24,697 bases of DNA from a virus: IMG/VR virus record IMGVR_UViG_3300047409_000038, positions 1-24,697 of that record; one strand, 5' to 3'. The position numbers were made by a program, and so were the translations under genes. The first letter of the stretch is position 1. Each line of letters begins with the position of its first letter. The notes beneath the pieces are model-generated. The model had not been told where the DNA came from. It saw only the letters and a list, made by a program, of their open reading frames with translations, and ran no database searches. Shown one piece after another: positions 23,901 through 24,697 of this stretch.

Positions 23901-24697
23901 GGGTTCATGATTACCGAGGACATCGCCGACCTCGCCGCTGCGAATGGCTTGGGGGAAGTGCGCGACTACGTCGAAGCCACCAAGCAGCGGGAAGGCGCGC
24001 GCCGGGAGTTCGAGGCTCCGGTAGCCAAGATCGCCGAGTTGTACGACCAACTGCCGGAACGCGAGCGCGGCACGGGCGCTGGCAGCGTCAACAAGTTCTT
24101 GCACGACGCGACTACCACTGGCAGTACCACTGGCATCAACGCGCTGTCGGCGACGGGGCAGCAACTGGTCAAGGCTGTGTTCCAGCATGGCAAGGACGTA
24201 CTCGCGCTCAAGAAGAAACTCATCGAGGACGAGGTCGGCGGGGAGTACAGCAAGCGCATCGCCCAAGAAACGGACGCTGCCAAGAAAGCCGAACTGGTCA
24301 AGGAGCGTGACCTAGTCCTGAGAAAGTTCAGCAAGCTGTGGACGAAGGGTCCGTCGGATACCTACGCGCCGCTCAAGCGGTTCGGCGACTATGTAGTGTC
24401 GGCCAAGTCCAAGGAGTATGTGCAGCATGAGGAGGGCAAGACCGACGCGGACAGGAAGTGGATCAGCGCCAACGAGTCAGACCCGGCTCACGTCCAGATG
24501 CACTTCGCCGACACCATGGCCGAGGCCGAGGCACTGGAAGCGCAGATCAAGCAGCAGTACGACTTCAAGGGTGGCAAGACCTACGCCGCCGCGCGCGAGG
24601 CCGACATCCACAACAGCCGCGACCTGTTCCGTGCCTTCCCGGTATTGCAGACGCGGCTCGAAGCCGAGTACCCGATGCTCGACGGCAAGCCATCGCC
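17988..24697 (+). CDS. Giant polyvalent/ejection protein with GHKL ATPase and zinc metallopeptidase (3' end outside window)
   Basis: The frame from ATG 17988 has no stop to the window end: at least 2,236 codons. It follows two ejection-type genes, so it is probably packaged and injected with the DNA. Residues 1-330 are Ala/Gly-rich with hydrophobic helices and could form a channel. About 340-700 is Ala/Pro linker and charged helices. A small beta-beta-alpha unit begins at W705. A GHKL ATPase lies at about 1310-1480: N box E1329, N1333, D1336; G1 box DDGAGM (1367-1372); G2 box SSGGLGIAK (1394-1402). After a middle region comes a zincin: H1817-E-I-A-H1821-H-P-E-R-N-H1827. YAPLKRFGDYVV from 2126 resembles regions of other giant phage proteins. 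No lytic transglycosylase motif is seen. The ATG has no clear SD sequence, suggesting low expression. Two small genes are nested in its +1 frame. Confidence 0.85.
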   Translation, partial: MAFDSLRTKIPWMKDLSDDEILLKTSAATGMDPKEIADYYGYDAPSSMMGKELSAGWENYKAGMGHIGSAMGIPGAAEWTAKKKAKAEALQSLSTAPHSFEEMKFGDPEKGALPYVGQLFASSAPYMAEAAGYTLADVATGGALTPAILARYAPAAARLGVTVPEFLGGQGVRAGATFAERRAALAAAEESAPALARTAMIPAVTYPSSLGDVLGNQQEEAGKYNLPRAMAAALPYSALNILGLEGAVTKGALPRLGIKSLEKNMAGRAASGVLATGASEAVNETGQEVMNQWGRMGVNPNATFTDPGALERYKESAIGGAILGGLPGSLHAFGGHRGPLDTKQPADLTKRLPDQDYAEQFGSHFAPEGLGLRTPEEHAAYTQKQAEDDLMARLNPGAAPAAPVYGTDAVGEMERAAGVAPGTFAPVPAAAKVKPKAAADAATTAAAPATAAATVDPVLQQVEATRAEILDAHARLFPEKHAARADRPYLTHQELVRWTGNPKTVDEAVATLKSKIVGALTQPGKGKMARRANAEDMLRLHDELLGLPEDQRLSLDDWEANLKAESALAAAKVGDAGKLPGAVTTVEPKTLEQEAALAKLRERVAAGEAPFIDYETQGDGSITVYAKGIGSVDSKWKVKLDLTPEEQRAAKKAIALDNLAETAEEKAEAKQAMQDAVGAAAARHAGVAPTATAAPTSTAPVPGVWHVVERMGKFYIGNASKDGRSREEQGDFPTRQAAQAWADKLNADITPKGATTTEVETPPAAPATPTEEERVAKREQLTTAIRGGLTDKEWEALRLTRGKEENLAGGVEKTAEELAKEQAADETAAYRTEDDEGDGGGAPEEQRADTIRGTAAKLGLAPSTFQGVLKRAQEKVAALAAQHGITEDDANELLGLQSSYDVAAVDFASTGYSGKERVATVDDRPELTGEAYDTTHGEAEAAATEGEGEGEEVAVEGKKKEVQPENKWVDAQGQSISHADVQDAAEDYGNHEMGYAAGDPAWGQLSPKLQLQWVRGYLAAHTMYPKTKQAPERRKFTDVVRTAMAEEQEQPNEADTDTAGADEGAGADRQAEEGADDAGRTEGGEQEVGGVSGTDEKADTGRVPPAATEGEKPADAEKAGGGTETAPVVKRKRKVAGGKAEAVSTPEPEPEIPETTGERALRKWNEAKAIAPELGNWGDLSHQARKIFTAAEEKDQKLADAMKLKQEEGKLRDQHGNIVTPRDDTKKEEKPAKKPTNNFERAKQMEALADENDAKGRPVVARLLRERAAEIRTEPEPEEGAPKEPPAEGGNMLSAIRAEPGVDMVRMAKLLGPQLYGNLNDIGPVTIKELFQNAFDAIKDAIKLGNQRSGEISVSLDENARTITLTDDGAGMTPEIINKAFLTLAGTKKETDRSSGGLGIAKMLFLFGNESLSLKTVRNGVESTLNTSGTQLMESFSDPTKAPDIHTKKTTDPSGTTITVKVPKTFYNEATDTTDEIKFPPRYRAREILESSPLFEPISVKLNGDLIDIGNNFPADEWTVLAVPKFAWGKVRVLVKPMEYPGFENVTMLSNGIVQFYAKIGKEPGDPFSAPAPYKFFFNIEPDVKADAPNYPIALNRKGFSRSAESDFKTLLNYLAAMYANTVSEQSSQSFGALSLFSEDGKTEKEVDLNVPKAAAGTTLNINKGDKVELRDGRMYVNNRAMPELTKEDLKAMKHDPGQFRVSQDLIDPNKLIVHDNVLLNDKPYLDEARAALGEDAVNGYLLGFARAFKRIRDAAVKLGGAKYADLGSVPVGVSIDTKYYGVNTVVPFKAMMLNPTVFKSDNIDDMPIAFAGTMVHEIAHHPERNHSETGFIPEVQRMLVTLSLSDDVQRAVMDLQLIAKDYGHVFDYFVKESNSGNLKNRGIRLEGGEERVGGEGDAGGTAGTSGNRGNAEDSTGLRQSTGASNQNRAQGQGRTGAPAANAGRTLGAGQSFASRKHLSKVHEFAQRHGLGFMITEDIADLAAANGLGEVRDYVEATKQREGARREFEAPVAKIAELYDQLPERERGTGAGSVNKFLHDATTTGSTTGINALSATGQQLVKAVFQHGKDVLALKKKLIEDEVGGEYSKRIAQETDAAKKAELVKERDLVLRKFSKLWTKGPSDTYAPLKRFGDYVVSAKSKEYVQHEEGKTDADRKWISANESDPAHVQMHFADTMAEAEALEAQIKQQYDFKGGKTYAAAREADIHNSRDLFRAFPVLQTRLEAEYPMLDGKPS
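21130..21134 (+). promoter_or_regulatory. Ribosome site of nested gene 21142-21375
   Basis: AGGAG lies seven bases before ATG 21142, inside the giant gene. This ideal spacing is the main evidence for the start of the nested gene; the giant gene's own start has no comparable signal. Confidence 0.6.
21142..21375 (+). CDS. Small Lys/Gln-rich gene nested in the +1 frame of the giant gene
   Basis: This encodes a 77-residue protein (MKQTPIQQALTKGQAQTVKQ at the start, helical KKWAAFQEQMRKQIRDEYHL in the middle, Pro/Lys-rich end). AGGAG is seven bases before the ATG. By hand count about 64 of 77 codons end in G or C in this frame, against about 27 of 78 in the giant frame over the same bases, so the genome's codon bias follows the nested frame. 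In the giant frame the stretch (residues about 1052-1129) is low-complexity Gly/Ala/Glu/Asp linker. The frame upstream of 21142 is Arg/Ser-rich and looks non-coding. The function is unknown; a small basic helical partner of the giant protein or of nucleic acid is possible. Confidence 0.62.
   Translation: MKQTPIQQALTKGQAQTVKQKKAQMTPEELKAANKKWAAFQEQMRKQIRDEYHLPQPKVKSLPTLKKLGEEPKPPQS
23601..23606 (+). promoter_or_regulatory. Ribosome site of nested gene 23614-23829
   Basis: AAGGAG lies seven bases before GTG 23614. The hexamer and its spacing decide this start over the ATG at 23575, which has only AAGGA two bases away. Confidence 0.6.
23614..23829 (+). CDS. Second small gene nested in the +1 frame of the giant gene (GTG start)
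   Basis: This encodes a 71-residue protein, helical and mildly basic: V/MEISRIVASAWKVGKNASG, then AKAMLEGLLGPAETEGMRKT and a final DAQEHLRLMREGR. AAGGAG precedes the GTG by seven bases. By hand count about 50 of 71 codons end in G or C in this frame, against about 33 of 72 in the giant frame. The overlapped giant-frame residues (about 1876-1948) are Gly/Asn/Gln/Ser-rich linker just after the metallopeptidase motif. It has the same relative frame (+1) as the nested gene 2.2 kb upstream, but I see no clear similarity between the two proteins. The function is unknown. A chance frame remains possible, though less likely given the start signal and codon bias. Confidence 0.6.
   Translation: MEISRIVASAWKVGKNASGAKAMLEGLLGPAETEGMRKTAPDYVNLLERAIKTAPKAKDAQEHLRLMREGR

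Noticed and set aside
1-24697. tRNA genes, CRISPR arrays, insertion sequences and integrase or attachment sites
   Set aside because: No cloverleaf, spaced direct repeats, transposase motif or integrase gene was seen on either strand by reading.

Overview
This window is the structural (virion) half of a tailed double-stranded DNA phage or prophage. The gene set points to a short-tailed podovirus: a portal, scaffold and coat block, two neck/connector genes and a tail-nozzle-type protein. A row of three Ala/Gln-rich proteins follows, in the positions where T7-type phages encode their ejected internal virion proteins. I see no tape measure, sheath or tube gene. Every supported gene is on the + strand. 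Genes are packed with start/stop overlaps (GTGA, TAATG, TGATG, ATGA), as in one long late operon. High GC with strong G/C bias at third codon positions suggests a high-GC Gram-negative host, perhaps a betaproteobacterium, but the host cannot be fixed from this sequence.

Layout. 1-1057 is the C-terminal part of the portal. 1124-2122 holds five very small genes; three or four encode Lys/Arg-rich proteins sharing NPFAK and GGK motifs. 2189-4790 carries the scaffold, a two-part protein with an Ala/Glu/Lys-rich tail, and the major capsid protein. 4791-4850 holds two hairpins, one of which covers the Shine-Dalgarno (SD) sequence of the next gene. 4851-6166 encodes two neck/connector proteins. 6168-9737 is an accessory-looking insert between connector and nozzle: a BppU-like domain protein, a common prophage protein of unknown role, a 61-residue protein, and an 830-residue protein built from 27 copies of a 21-residue repeat. 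9738-11708 is a nozzle/hub-type protein, 11708-13921 a lambda-J-like fibre (DUF1983 type), 13924-14244 a fibre-associated small protein, and 14241-14693 a GNAT-like phage protein. 14677-17982 encodes two probable ejection proteins with a small gene between them.

The last gene begins at 17988 and is open to the end of the window: at least 2,236 codons with no stop. It looks like a giant injected 'polyvalent' protein. It has an Ala/Gly-rich N-terminal region, a GHKL (Hsp90/MutL/histidine-kinase type) ATPase with all motif boxes, and a zinc metallopeptidase motif HEIAHHPERNH.

The most interesting signal is inside that giant gene. Two small genes (21142-21375 and 23614-23829) lie in its +1 frame. 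Each has a strong SD sequence 7 nt before its start. Each overlaps a stretch that is low-complexity linker in the giant protein, and in each the third-position G/C bias follows the small frame rather than the giant frame. The two nested genes bracket the GHKL-metallopeptidase module almost exactly. The arrangement looks like overprinting, or a swappable effector cassette with its own small proteins.
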